Below the pieces are notes generated by a model. That model saw only the letters and a program-made list of their open reading frames with translations. It was not told where the DNA came from and made no database searches. DNA of 64,000 bases from positions 69,042,637 to 69,106,636 of the forward strand of contig CM068584.1 in assembly GCA_035048485.1 (NCBI GenBank), given 5' to 3'. The position numbers and the translations under genes are program-made. Below, piece by piece: positions 46,936-58,000 of the stretch. Each line of letters opens with the position of its first letter. Positions within the stretch are counted from its first letter, which is position 1. This DNA is from Pteria penguin. Lineage: Eukaryota > Mollusca > Bivalvia > Pterioida > Pteriidae.

Positions 46936-47915
46936 ACTTTGATAGAAGTTTGTAATTTATTCTAAAATTAAAGAGTATTTCTCGCAAGTATACATGTGAC
47001 AAATTAATTTTTTTCTGTATTTTTGTTTTCTTTCTTTCTTTTAATATCTTATTTTCTTTTTTTATTTTTGTTTGTTTGGTTTTTTTTTGGGGGGGGGGTT
47101 GGGGGGGGGGGGTGGGGGTTTTTGTTTATTGGTTTGTTTGTTTATTTGTTTGTTTGGTTTTTTTTTAGTTCCTCCTTTCAGACTGATTTGTTAATTGACC
47201 CATCGCTTTCATGACATCCAGTACATTTTCAATGTTTGTCCGAGGTATGACCGAGGTGTAAAGTATTTTCACATCATGCGATTTAACCATTTTTCGCGCA
47301 TTAATGGAAGGGTCAGTTAGTTTGGCCTTCAAATATTTATTGAATTTTCACTAGCTCGGCCGTCAGCATTACTGAAGCTGTCCTAATACACTTATAATTC
47401 GCTGTAATGATATCGTATGTTATATACTTACACAGAAATAATACGAGACAGAAAAGCCACAACAGATTGCATTACCTTGCATAAGGAATTACGAAAATCT
47501 AATAAAGAAAGTCTGTCACTACAAATAAGTACTACATGTCGCAAAGTTTATTCAAATAAGAAAACAGTATAACCAAGTTCGTAAAAACCTTAAAAATGAC
47601 TACTTTGAATCATTAACAGAAAAACGAAATGATCTAGAGAGAAAAAGAATAAATAAATAAATAAATAAATAACGTTAATTACATTACTCCCCCCCCCCCC
47701 CCCTTTTTTTCACAAATGTTCAAGCAGATTACCCGACACGAATTACTGACCAGGTGATCATTTCTCACAATAGTTACAATCAAAGGAAGATAACTCTAAT
47801 AGTTAACGTAACATGGAAGCATTTATCCTATCACTAAGGCTGATTTTCTGTCCCATTGGAAGCACGAGTCATAATGGTCAATCAGTGGTCAAAATGGTGT
47901 GTATAAAAGCACGAG
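46936..47915. other. Unannotated DNA with T/G-rich and poly-C tracts
   Basis: T/G low-complexity at 47021-47168 with poly-G; (AATA)n at about 47647-47672; poly-C 47688-47703. At 47870-47915 is part of a short local repeat ('gtgtataaaagcacgagtca') that reappears at 49685-49710. Confidence 0.5.
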
Positions 47916-47919
47916 TCAT

Positions 47920-49656
47920 GGTCAAAGCATAGTAATTCCATTTCCCATAGGGTCCCATGTTAAATTACCGAACTTCCAGCAAGATTTACACATCCTACAT
48001 TTTAGCTATATATAATCCACATATCAAAATGTTTGTCAGACCCTCCTCTATCAGAATTTTAACAGTTTACCATAGGTTATCCACCTTAATTTCGAGAAAA
48101 TCATGCTGGAAGGGGGATACCCCCCAAAATTGGCCAACATTCAAATGTAAACAACCACCCCTTTTTAGGTCATTAAATTTTTACATTAGCGAAATGAGAT
48201 AAAAATTCAGGATTTTACAGCAGAATCAATCTTTATTTATACATAGATCAAATAATTTCATCCAATCACAACTCCTAATACATTGAAATAGTAGTCCCTC
48301 TCTCCCCTACACCACATCAGCCAATCACGGCTCTCGTTAATTACCTTTCTTTGACCTATAGAGGCATTTAACTACTTTATCAAACTAGGAAAACCGCTAT
48401 CAAACAAAAGTGTGTTGATTTCTGAATGAAATGACACAAATTTCATGAAAATCCATGCAGTAATTCATAAGCAATGCCACTTTAAAGATGCCTACCCCCA
48501 TCTGGAGTGTACTGAAAATGAGCACAAATTTGGATTAGGGGTCATGTCTAAGGGGCCTATAAATTGATAACACTTAATGACTTTTACCTGGTTTAGCCTT
48601 TCAGTTTTGTTCAATATACATTGAATAAACATGTTCTAATAAAATTTTAATCAATTTGTGAGTCATATTGATTTTTGAATAATACTCTTGAAAGCTAAAT
48701 ATACCATTTTCTGTACAAAAATACAGACATTCCATGATGTTATTATTTCATGTAGAACTTTGGAGGTAAATGATGCTATACACATTTCAGCTTAATTCGG
48801 TGTGTTTTTGACTTGTACGGGGAAGATCGTATGATAATTTTTATGGAAAATCCCAAAAAATTTACATCGAATTGCGTACATTTACAAATTCAAGTTTCAC
48901 AGTCCACAATGTAAAAAGTGCACAAAATCCAAAAACTTTGGGGTAAAATTCTGTAAATACTGTTTCAAATGTCTTAAATATCCTACACAATGGAATCAAA
49001 TCAGTCATCCATGCAAAATACACAAAATTACTTTGTTAAAATTTGGCAAATTTAAACCACCCCGCCCCCTTTTTTCTAGAAATTTCAGTATTGAAAATTC
49101 TAGGCACTTTGAATCAAAATTTGGGGCCAATTTGCTATGATTTTAGGTTAAATGGACTGCATGAACAAGAAAATGAGGTCAAACTGCATTTTTAAGAAAT
49201 TAAGTATTTGGCCTATTGGTCAAAGCATAGTAATTCCATTTCCCATAGGGTCCCATGTTAAATTACCGAACTTCCAGCAAGATTTACACAACATCCTACA
49301 TTTTAGCTATATATAATCCACATATCAAAATGTTTGTCAGACCCTCCTCTATACGAATTTTAACAGTTTACCATAGGTTATCCACCTTAATTTCGAGAAA
49401 ATCATGCTGGAAGGGGGATACCCCCCAAAATTGGCCTAAATTCAAATGTAAATAACCACCCCTTTTTAGGTCATTAAATTTTTACATTAGCGAAATGAGA
49501 TAAAAATTCAGGATTTTACAGCAGAATCAATCATTATTTATACATAGATCAAATAATTTCATCCAATCACAACTCCTAATACATTGAAATAGTAGTCCCT
49601 CTCTCCCTACACCACATCAGCCAATCACGGCTCTCGTTAATTACCTTTCTTTGACC
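47920..49656. mobile_element. 1.74 kb element with LTR-like direct repeats
   Basis: Two direct repeats of about 438 bp (47920-48356 and 49218-49656) are nearly identical, and each begins 'ggtcaaagcatag' and ends 'cctttctttgacc', so each has 8-bp inverted ends (GGTCAAAG/CTTTGACC). The whole is flanked by TCAT (47916-47919 and 49657-49660), and the flanking DNA on both sides is the same short repeat ('gtgtataaaagcacgagtca'), as if the element had landed in it. The 860-bp interior is AT-rich with no recognisable gag or pol. Alternatives: a non-autonomous LTR-like element, or two MITE-type copies bracketing an unrelated segment. Confidence 0.6.
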
Positions 49657-49660
49657 TCAT

Positions 49661-50224
49661 AACGGTCAATCAGTAGTCATAATGGTGTGTATAAAAGCAC
49701 GAGTCATAACGGTCAATCAGTAGTTATAATCTGGTGTATTCATTACTAGCATATCATGAGGTATAGATTTATAGATTAATCGATTGATTGATTAATTGAT
49801 TGATTGATTAATTGATTGTCCACCCTATACAAAGATTATTTCACAAATAAAATGGAAGTACATACTCATTGCTTTGCTAAATCTCGTGACACCTCGGTTA
49901 TTCTTGTGCGTGACCTCAGTTACTGTCACATGAGACCTCGGTCATAATGTGCTCTTCTTCCCTCGTGTACATATGTAGGATCTCTGGTAGTGGTACATAC
50001 GGGACCTCGGTAACTATGTCGTAGGACGCTTAGATTATTCATATCGGTGTTATTATGTGGTGTTCAATTTCTTCTTTATCTTTTTCATTCTATTCGTTTC
50101 AATCACCATTCCCGTGGGACCTCCATCACCAGTGACGTGGGACCTCCATTAGCTTAACCTAGGGTATAGAATAGCGTCTTGTGTGACGTCAGTTTCAGTC
50201 ACGTGGGGCCTAGAGTACCGTAAT
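49661..50224. other. Unannotated DNA
   Basis: Remainder of the local 'cataacggtcaatcagtag' repeat to about 49735 and (ATTG)n at 49778-49817. No gene. Confidence 0.5.
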
Positions 50225-50420
50225 ATAGATACCCCATCGCCAATCACGTGGGACCTCCGTCACCAATCACGTGGAACCTCCATCACTAATCACGTGGAAC
50301 CTCCATCACTAATCACGTGGGACCGCCTTCACTAGTCACGTCGGACCTCCATCACCAGTCACGTGGGACCTCCATCAATAATCACGTGGGATTCCCATCA
50401 CCAGTCACGTAGGACCTTCA
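50225..50420. repeat. Minisatellite, 23-bp unit, about 8 copies
   Basis: Unit 'aatcacgtgggacctccatc' plus 'acc'. Diverged units extend left to about 50095 and reappear after the foldback element at 51275 ('gtcacgtgggacct'). CACGTG is part of the unit and not evidence for an E-box cluster. Confidence 0.85.
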
Positions 50421-50460
50421 TTAGCTTGACGCGGGATATATGGGTAGCGTCATGTGTGAC

Positions 50461-51258
50461 CACAGACAATGCCTAACATAAAGAGAGCCTTTGGACAATG
50501 CAAATCCCCTATAACATCTCGTTCTACTGTACCCTAAAGTAAGAAATGACAGCCTGAATACGACCGCTTCAATAAGTATTTCCCCACAAGCTTCGATGAT
50601 AACAAAAAGAAAATAAAGCACCAGCATGTAAAACAATATCTATCCTTTTGATATCTGTCTTCAAAATTACATTTCAATATGTTTAAAAGCGCCAACGTAC
50701 GCAAATTCGAACGGCAAAACTCGCGGACAGTTTTCTCGCCAGCTCGCCATGTTGTCTCAACTTCGGCAGGGTATAAAGACAAGATCGTGACAATGAAAAG
50801 ATTGACAAGGTCGTGAAAAAAGGTATATGAAAGCCACGAGATAGAGTAAATATGTGATGTTTTTGTTTATAGTCATAAAATAGATTCGATCTGCAATCAA
50901 CTACTGTTCATAATCTCTTTAGTGTTATCTAAGCAAACAATGTAAGTCTTATTATGTAAATAAACCTGTAACAGATTGTTGGCAAGCGAACTGTCCGCGA
51001 GTTGTGTTGTTCGAATAAGGGTTTGTAGCCACTTTTAAACATGCTTGAACGTAATTTTTAGGACAGATATCAAGAGGTTCGACATTGTTTTACATGCTGG
51101 TGCTTTATTTTGCTCAGATCATCATCGGAACTTGCAGGAAAGAGCGGTTCAAGCGGTTGCATTCTGACCATCATTTCTTAACTCGGAGGAAAAGGAACGA
51201 GACGATATGGGGGAATTGAATGGTTGAAAGACGCTCTTTGTGTAACGCAGCGCCTGTG
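50461..51258. mobile_element. Foldback element, about 800 bp with arms of about 285 bp
   Basis: Left arm 50461-50750 and right arm about 50988-51258 are imperfect inverted copies: 'cacagacaatgcctaac' against 'cgcagcgcctgtg', and in matching orientation 'tgttttacatgctggtgctt', 'gacagatatca', 'aactgtccgcgagtt'. Flanks 'tgtgtgac' (50453-50460) and 'ggtgtggc' (51259-51266) could be a worn 8-bp target duplication, which would suggest a hAT-type MITE. The 82-codon frame inside is not coding. Confidence 0.7.
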
Positions 51259-52414
51259 GTGTGGCCTCAGTTTCTGTCACGTGGGACCTTGGCTACCGTT
51301 ACGATGGAAACTGTTATCATATCGGTGTAAATTTTCGATTTTTTTTTCACTTTTTGACTATTTATAATTAACAAGTCCAGCCACTCATGGTGATACAATT
51401 TATTATCGTACGGTACAATATATAATATAATAAAACAGTCCATATTACGTACTATCTTAATCTAGTATATATAATGTATTTTATGACATATATTTATACA
51501 ATATATAATATCATCATCTAACATCATAGTCTGTCACGTGACAACACATGCAAGTTCTATAAAAATTCATTACCGACATGGGCATAACACACATCCATTC
51601 AGACATGCGCATTACACACTTCCTGTCCATAATAATATTAACCGACTCTAATATACGTTGTTGCTATGTTTAGATAAACAAAAACGTCAAGAAATCCGTC
51701 ACTACGGCATGCTAAGATACATGGGAAGTCCTAATGAAGCGTGACGTCTCTACCAAAGTTTGTGTGAGGATTTCTCAGTCAGAGTTTGTAAATGAACAAT
51801 GCTTTGATAAGACACCATGGTGATTAAAGGATGAAAAAATGTCAGTGTAAATTCCCCATTCCCTTAAAAAGACTTAAACTTCAATGGATTCTTTAGGCAC
51901 AATATTCCTTTTTTGTATTCGGTCATTCCGTTACAAAGAGTTACTCCCCCTTTCCGTATCTCAAATAAAGTTACTGTTACGTCACCAAATTTTAAAGACA
52001 CCGGTCTACAACTCAGGGAAATGATGGTTCATAAATGACGTCTCCATGGGAAATTTATGACGTCATAACTGTTTTACCTCATACACCGTCCCAAATTAGA
52101 AATAACTCCGTTTCACGAAAAGATTCAGTAAACCTACTGTTTTTGTTCCTGCATAGTTTTGTCACTCGTAAACAATGTCTTTCGTCATCACGTTTAAATG
52201 CATGGTTCCCCCGAGATATTTTAAGTCTGTCTTATGTTTCTCATTACTTATTAGCACTATACGCGAATTCCCAACTTTTTATTTATTTACCTACGATACA
52301 TAAATTCAGTCATAAATAAAAATTAATGATAATAATTTGTTTCGGATAGAATCTTATACGGGTGTCCTCTAAACACACAGAGAGGACAGAGAGTAACAAC
52401 AGCAATACACTGTA
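51259..52414. other. Unannotated intergenic DNA
   Basis: AT-rich with short (TA)n at about 51408-51520. Sits beyond the 3' end of the VWA gene (which runs on the - strand). A - strand polyadenylation signal could be at 52279-52300 ('tttatttattt' on +), unproven. Confidence 0.4.
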
Positions 52415-52640
52415 CCACTCCCTGAGTGTCCCACGACAGGGCGCTGGGTACAGAGTACACTGTACCACTCCCTGACCGTCCCACGACAGGACGCTGGGTA
52501 CAGAGTACACTGTATCGCTCCCTGACCGTCCCACGACAGGACGCTGGGTACAGAGTACACTGTATCGCTTCCTTACTGTCCCTCGACAGGACGCTGGGTA
52601 TAGAGTACACTGTACCGCTCCATGACTGTCCTGGGTACAC
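52415..52640. repeat. Minisatellite, 50-bp unit, about 4 copies
   Basis: Unit 'gcgctgggtacagagtacac' then 'tgtaccactccctgaccgtcccacgacagg'. It lies 130 bp beyond the stop codon of the VWA gene, possibly within its 3' UTR. Confidence 0.9.
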
Positions 52641-52771
52641 TAAATCGTACTAGAGCACTCTAAAATTAATTCTACTGAAAACGTAAAGTTTCTGCGTAAG
52701 CATTTTGGGAAGTTAAGTTGCATTATGGGAAGTCAAGTTATACATGAGTATGCCATGATGGCGTTGGACAC

Positions 52772-54669
52772 TTAGTTCCTAGGCACGTCTTTGTCCAGCG
52801 AAAAGGTCAGCCGATATCTGGTGCCGATTGTTTCGCATACTTGTAAATACAGATCATCTCTAACGTAATCGAGGGATGTGACGTCATCCACGACAAATAC
52901 GTGCGTTGAGTCAGGGTCGGAGGCAATGAAATTAAGCTCTGAAAGGCCGTAGTCACCAAAACCTGAAAATAAAAAAACACAAGATGTAGAAACCGATTCT
53001 GAAAATAACAGACAGTGTTACCAAAAGCCAACAAGAGCCTAGCTACGTTACCAAATTGCTCAATTTCAAAACAGCAAGTTTCTATAATGGGTAAAAATAA
53101 GACTGAAATGTAATAACACTTGTAAATACAAACATTAAGGCGTCTTCCTCTTGTTATCTAAGAAGTATATGTACCATACTTGTCGATTCTGGCCTTAATT
53201 GTTCAGTCTGTATGTACATAAATTGCACAGTCAATTTATCAACATCATTCAACGTGTGACTTTGAACTTTTGATCCCTGACCTTGAAAAACACTCTTTGA
53301 AAAACGTAATGGAGTATGTGTAATAAATTTAATATTTTCTAAGCTTTTATATTACATCGTATTTCAATGTTTATAGACAATGAATAGCGTCCTTGACCTT
53401 TGATCTCTGACGTAAAACATGTTTACAAGCTTTATCAACGACTTTTATCACGTGTGACCTTAACAACTACCTTTAGCACATGACCCTAACAACGACCTTT
53501 AACACGTGACCTAGTTTTCTAGTCAGACGATCTTTATTCTGAATCATGCTTACAACCTTATTAACAATATTTAGTGTCTGACCTTGACCTTAATGATACT
53601 TTCTGTATTTTTTTTATAGTTTTGTATGTGGACAAAAGTTTCCTTTCAAAAATACCAACCCGAGCATTAGTATTTTTATCTTTTATTTATTTTATTTATT
53701 TATCTAAATGTATTTTTTTTTTATTCTATTACTTGTTTATTGTAAGTGAAATGTACGTAACATGCAATATAGAGATTATGGCAGTTTTGTCACTATTGAA
53801 TGATCGTTCAGATGTTGGTAAAAACGTATTTATATATACATGTTAGGAGCAGCAGTAAACATAGGCACCATTCCCATTCACCCCCCCTCCCATCCCTCAT
53901 CATTATTGTACCTACCTATGGCGAACATATCAATGCCAGCGGCACGTACTTCCTTTACGACACGATCCAGACTGTAGGGGTCAGTGGAATGACCATCCGT
54001 CATAATGATACCTGGAAAAAGTGAAAATAGAATCCTCACAGGGATTGTTATCAAATATAAGCTATTCGTGTTTTCTGTTTCCATACTACACACTTCATAG
54101 ACAGAAATGGAAAGGTAGAGGCAATTAGGACTACTTCCTCATATTTTCCCGTCGTTATTCTTTTTTAGATATACCGTAACTCTAGACTGGTTAGTGGTTT
54201 ATGTCGCTTTCAACAATTTTTCAGTTATATCGCGACATGGAAGAAGGTAACCAACCTCTTAAACATAGTGGCGCAATCCGGGAATCGAACCCGGATCGTC
54301 CCACCGCAAGCCAAGTGCTTAACCATTACCTGTCCCTCTTGTAATCATGACCTTTCTTTTTAATCCAAAAAATCTATATCTATATAACGAAATCTGTAAG
54401 CTGTGACCTGTACATCCCCACCCATCCCAATTATTTTTTTCTTCTTTTTTGTACAAGTAGAAACAAAATTTATGAACAATGAAGCACGTTGTAATTCGGG
54501 GCAAGTAAAAATCTCAAAACAGGAACAAACAATTTAATGCAAAAAGAATATGGAATTGTAACAAAACGACAGCACTTTCTCACACTCTCTCGACTCGGAT
54601 TTGTGAACATAATGAATAAGAAGAAATGAAGAGGAAAAAACACCACATACAGCTTATTCGATATCTATT

Positions 54670-54748
<79 letters not shown>

Positions 54749-55019
54749 GCTCCTTGTCCTCATTTTACCTATTTGTGGAACGTCTGTGCGTTTGGTATTT
54801 CGGAAGCCTTGATCTAACATCATTTGGAGTGCTTTGTGAGTGTAGGTATCCCCCCGTGTATAGGGAATTCCAAGTAAAGCATTCTGGACACCTTTCTTAT
54901 CCGGGAAAGCGTCTAAACCGAATTCAAACTGAGCATCAGTGCTGTAAGAGAAAGCAAAGACTGGTCAAAGAAAGAAAGAAAGAAAGAAAGAAAGAAGAGA
55001 GAAAGAAAAAAAAAAAGAG

Positions 55020-55054
<35 letters not shown>

Positions 55055-58000
55055 GTGAATGAATGAAAGAAAGAATAAAGAAAAGGAAGAGAAACAAATG
55101 ATAATAAAGTTGATAATTAAGGAATCATAACCATGTGAGATGTTGGGATTCATTACCTGAACGTGAGCAGTCCGACTCTGGAATCCCGAGGGCCAGTGCC
55201 AATGTTAAAATCTTCCACAAAACGGGCAACGAACGATAACTCTTTATTGAAGTTTTCAACGGACATCAGACTAGAGGATTTATCCACGATAAAGAAAATG
55301 TCAGCTGGATGGTTCATACAGGCTGAAAGAAGTGTGGCCATGATGAAAATATGTCAGCTGAATGGTTCATACTAGGTGAAAGAAGTGTGAACATTATGAA
55401 ATTATGTCAGCTGGATTGTTCATAGAGGCTGAAAGAAGTGTGAACATTATGAAAGTGTGCTAATTGAACAGTTCATACAGACTGAAAGAAGTGTGAACAT
55501 GATGGATGTATGGATGACTTATGAAGACTGAAGCAAGTTCTTACATAATGAGGGTGTATAAAAATATATACTCAATTAATTCAATAGTAAAATGAATAAA
55601 AACATGTAAATACATAAATCAATCACAAAAGAAGAAGACTTGGGGGTTCATACAGTATGTAGATAACGAAACAAAGTCAATCTTAATAAAAAGATAATAA
55701 ATAAATAAAATGGGAAGAAGGGGGGGGGGGTGTTCAAAACACATGATAATATAAAGAAAGAAATATAAAACAATACCCGGGCAATAGTTGCATAAGTAGT
55801 AGACCTATTTTTAAAAATGAAAAAGACTGCTAGAGGATTTCCTGGAATGAGACAAGAATGCTCTTGAGTACTAAATTATTAAGATTTTGATATCAAATAT
55901 CAGCGCAGGAAGAAAATAATTTTCGAAGCATCTGAAAAGAGAAAATGTATTTCGATAATTCGCATAGATTATAAATGTAGGTCGAGTGATAACTATAATA
56001 AGTTAAAGCCGTGATTTATACATGAATCCTATACTGGATAAAAATACCAAATTGACTGAATCAGATTCCTCTGAATCTTCTTCACAAGAAATGATACCCT
56101 GGACTGGTAGAATGAGTTATTCAGATCTCGTCATCACGTGACTGAATATTCATTTAATGGGATTGGTATGAAGTAAGGGATAACGAATTCTCCTGAGCTT
56201 TATTGCTATACAGATACCGGGCCAGTAGGAAGTAGGGGTTGGGGACTGTTGCAGCTTGTCCTTTCCTCCTCAATCTGACCGTGCAAATTGATTAATTGAT
56301 TGATTATTGTTCTACGTCACGATTATTTCACGTTGATGATGACTTCATCTGCCTGGTGCATTTCATAGAAATTTACACCTTTGCAACGGACCCACCAAAG
56401 CAGTGCCATACCTACCGTGTAACTGCATCTCGGATTTTATGTTAAATCCGGAAGGGAGAACAACGGCGTGGTCCTGGCGGGAATCGAGCCCGGAACACTT
56501 CGATCACGAGCCACGCCTGCTTACTGTGCATAATTAAACTCGTGCCATTATAGCACACAAATCATATATTTATAAATACTATATACAATATATACTATAT
56601 AATATATATTATATACAATATATAATATATGCAATTATATCTTAAACAAAGTATTACTATATACAATATATATCATATACAATATATACAACATACAGTA
56701 TCTACTATATACATAATATACTATATACAATAATACTATATGCATTATATGCTATATACAGTAATAAGATATACAATATATACATCATAAAATTACATTC
56801 CTATTCGTTGTGTACAAGATAATGAATACTTATATATATATATATCACAGCTAAGATAAAATCATCCTAATGGGATGCACATAGATGTACATAGTATACA
56901 ATTAATGCGTCTTCTCCTAGCAAATGACACCATGAACCTCTGTATAGAGGTGGCGTCAAGTGCTTTGCAAGGGTGAGCATGTCCTGCTCCGTGCACGCCA
57001 CCCGATATGAAGTCCTCGCCCCTTGTAAGACATTTGTCGTCTCCAAATATGGCAGGAACCATTTCCGCCACAGCAATAGCATGTGGAGTAATCAAGTCAT
57101 GGTGAGGCCCATAAAAATCTGAAAACTTTTATCAACTTTCTTTTTACGAAACCTTCCTTAAGCAGCTTTTATTATACCATTGAAGCACTGTGTATAAGAT
57201 TGTTGTAAATAAAAGAATGACGAATGAGCTGTGAAATGTATACACCGTAAGCTGGCAAGGATGGTATATTACTACAGAGACCGCCCTCTACTAACAGGCA
57301 ACGGCATGCTCCAACTCGGTTCGGTTGTCGTCTGGAATATGACAATAAAATGATTGCACTTTTTCTGTAACCCTCACCCCCTCTCCTCATCCCGAAATGA
57401 ATTCAATTCCGACGGGCATGTATACTCATACTATAACAGCAGGAAAGCCAGTCGTGTACATTCAAAGGTTATATATATATATATCACATATCAACGTGCA
57501 CTCTATAGACAAAACATGACATGCGGAGAGTGGTATAGACTAAGGTTAAAATGAACTACACATTTACGAATGAGCTTGCTTATGAACATAGTTTCCGAAG
57601 TATTGTTATACAAGCTGTATCATAACGGAACATGCGTATAGATAGGTTCGTCATACTTACAGGTGTTGCGCTGGATGATAGGCTGAGACGTATCTGAAGC
57701 AACCAATCAAATGACGATTCATAAATAAAATTAATATATACAGATAATATCTACCAATCAGAAGCCTGGAAGCATAATTCTCGTTTACCTTTTCTATATC
57801 GTTAAAAATGCATACCAAAAAATAAGAAGATTAAATAAACAAATAAATAAACCTGCATCACACCTAGAACGAAAGACGTTGTCGTATGTTGAAGAAACAT
57901 AGCGTGGCGTTATGAAATGATTGGTTTGGTAAGGAACGAATGTGTGTTTTATAATGCGATACGTCATGAAGATGTGTGTACTAGTTCATTATTGTGTGTT

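Noticed and set aside
46646..47002. 118-codon open frame on the - strand
   Set aside because: It runs through a tRNA-derived SINE and has no recognisable motif.
47920..49656. A complete LTR retrotransposon
   Set aside because: No gag, protease, reverse transcriptase or integrase frame is present, and the direct-repeat ends are not TG/CA; reported only as LTR-like.
50225..50420. Cluster of CACGTG E-boxes
   Set aside because: The motif is part of the 23-bp minisatellite unit.
50534..50782. 82-codon open frame on the - strand
   Set aside because: It lies in one arm of the 800-bp foldback element and the paired arm does not keep it open.
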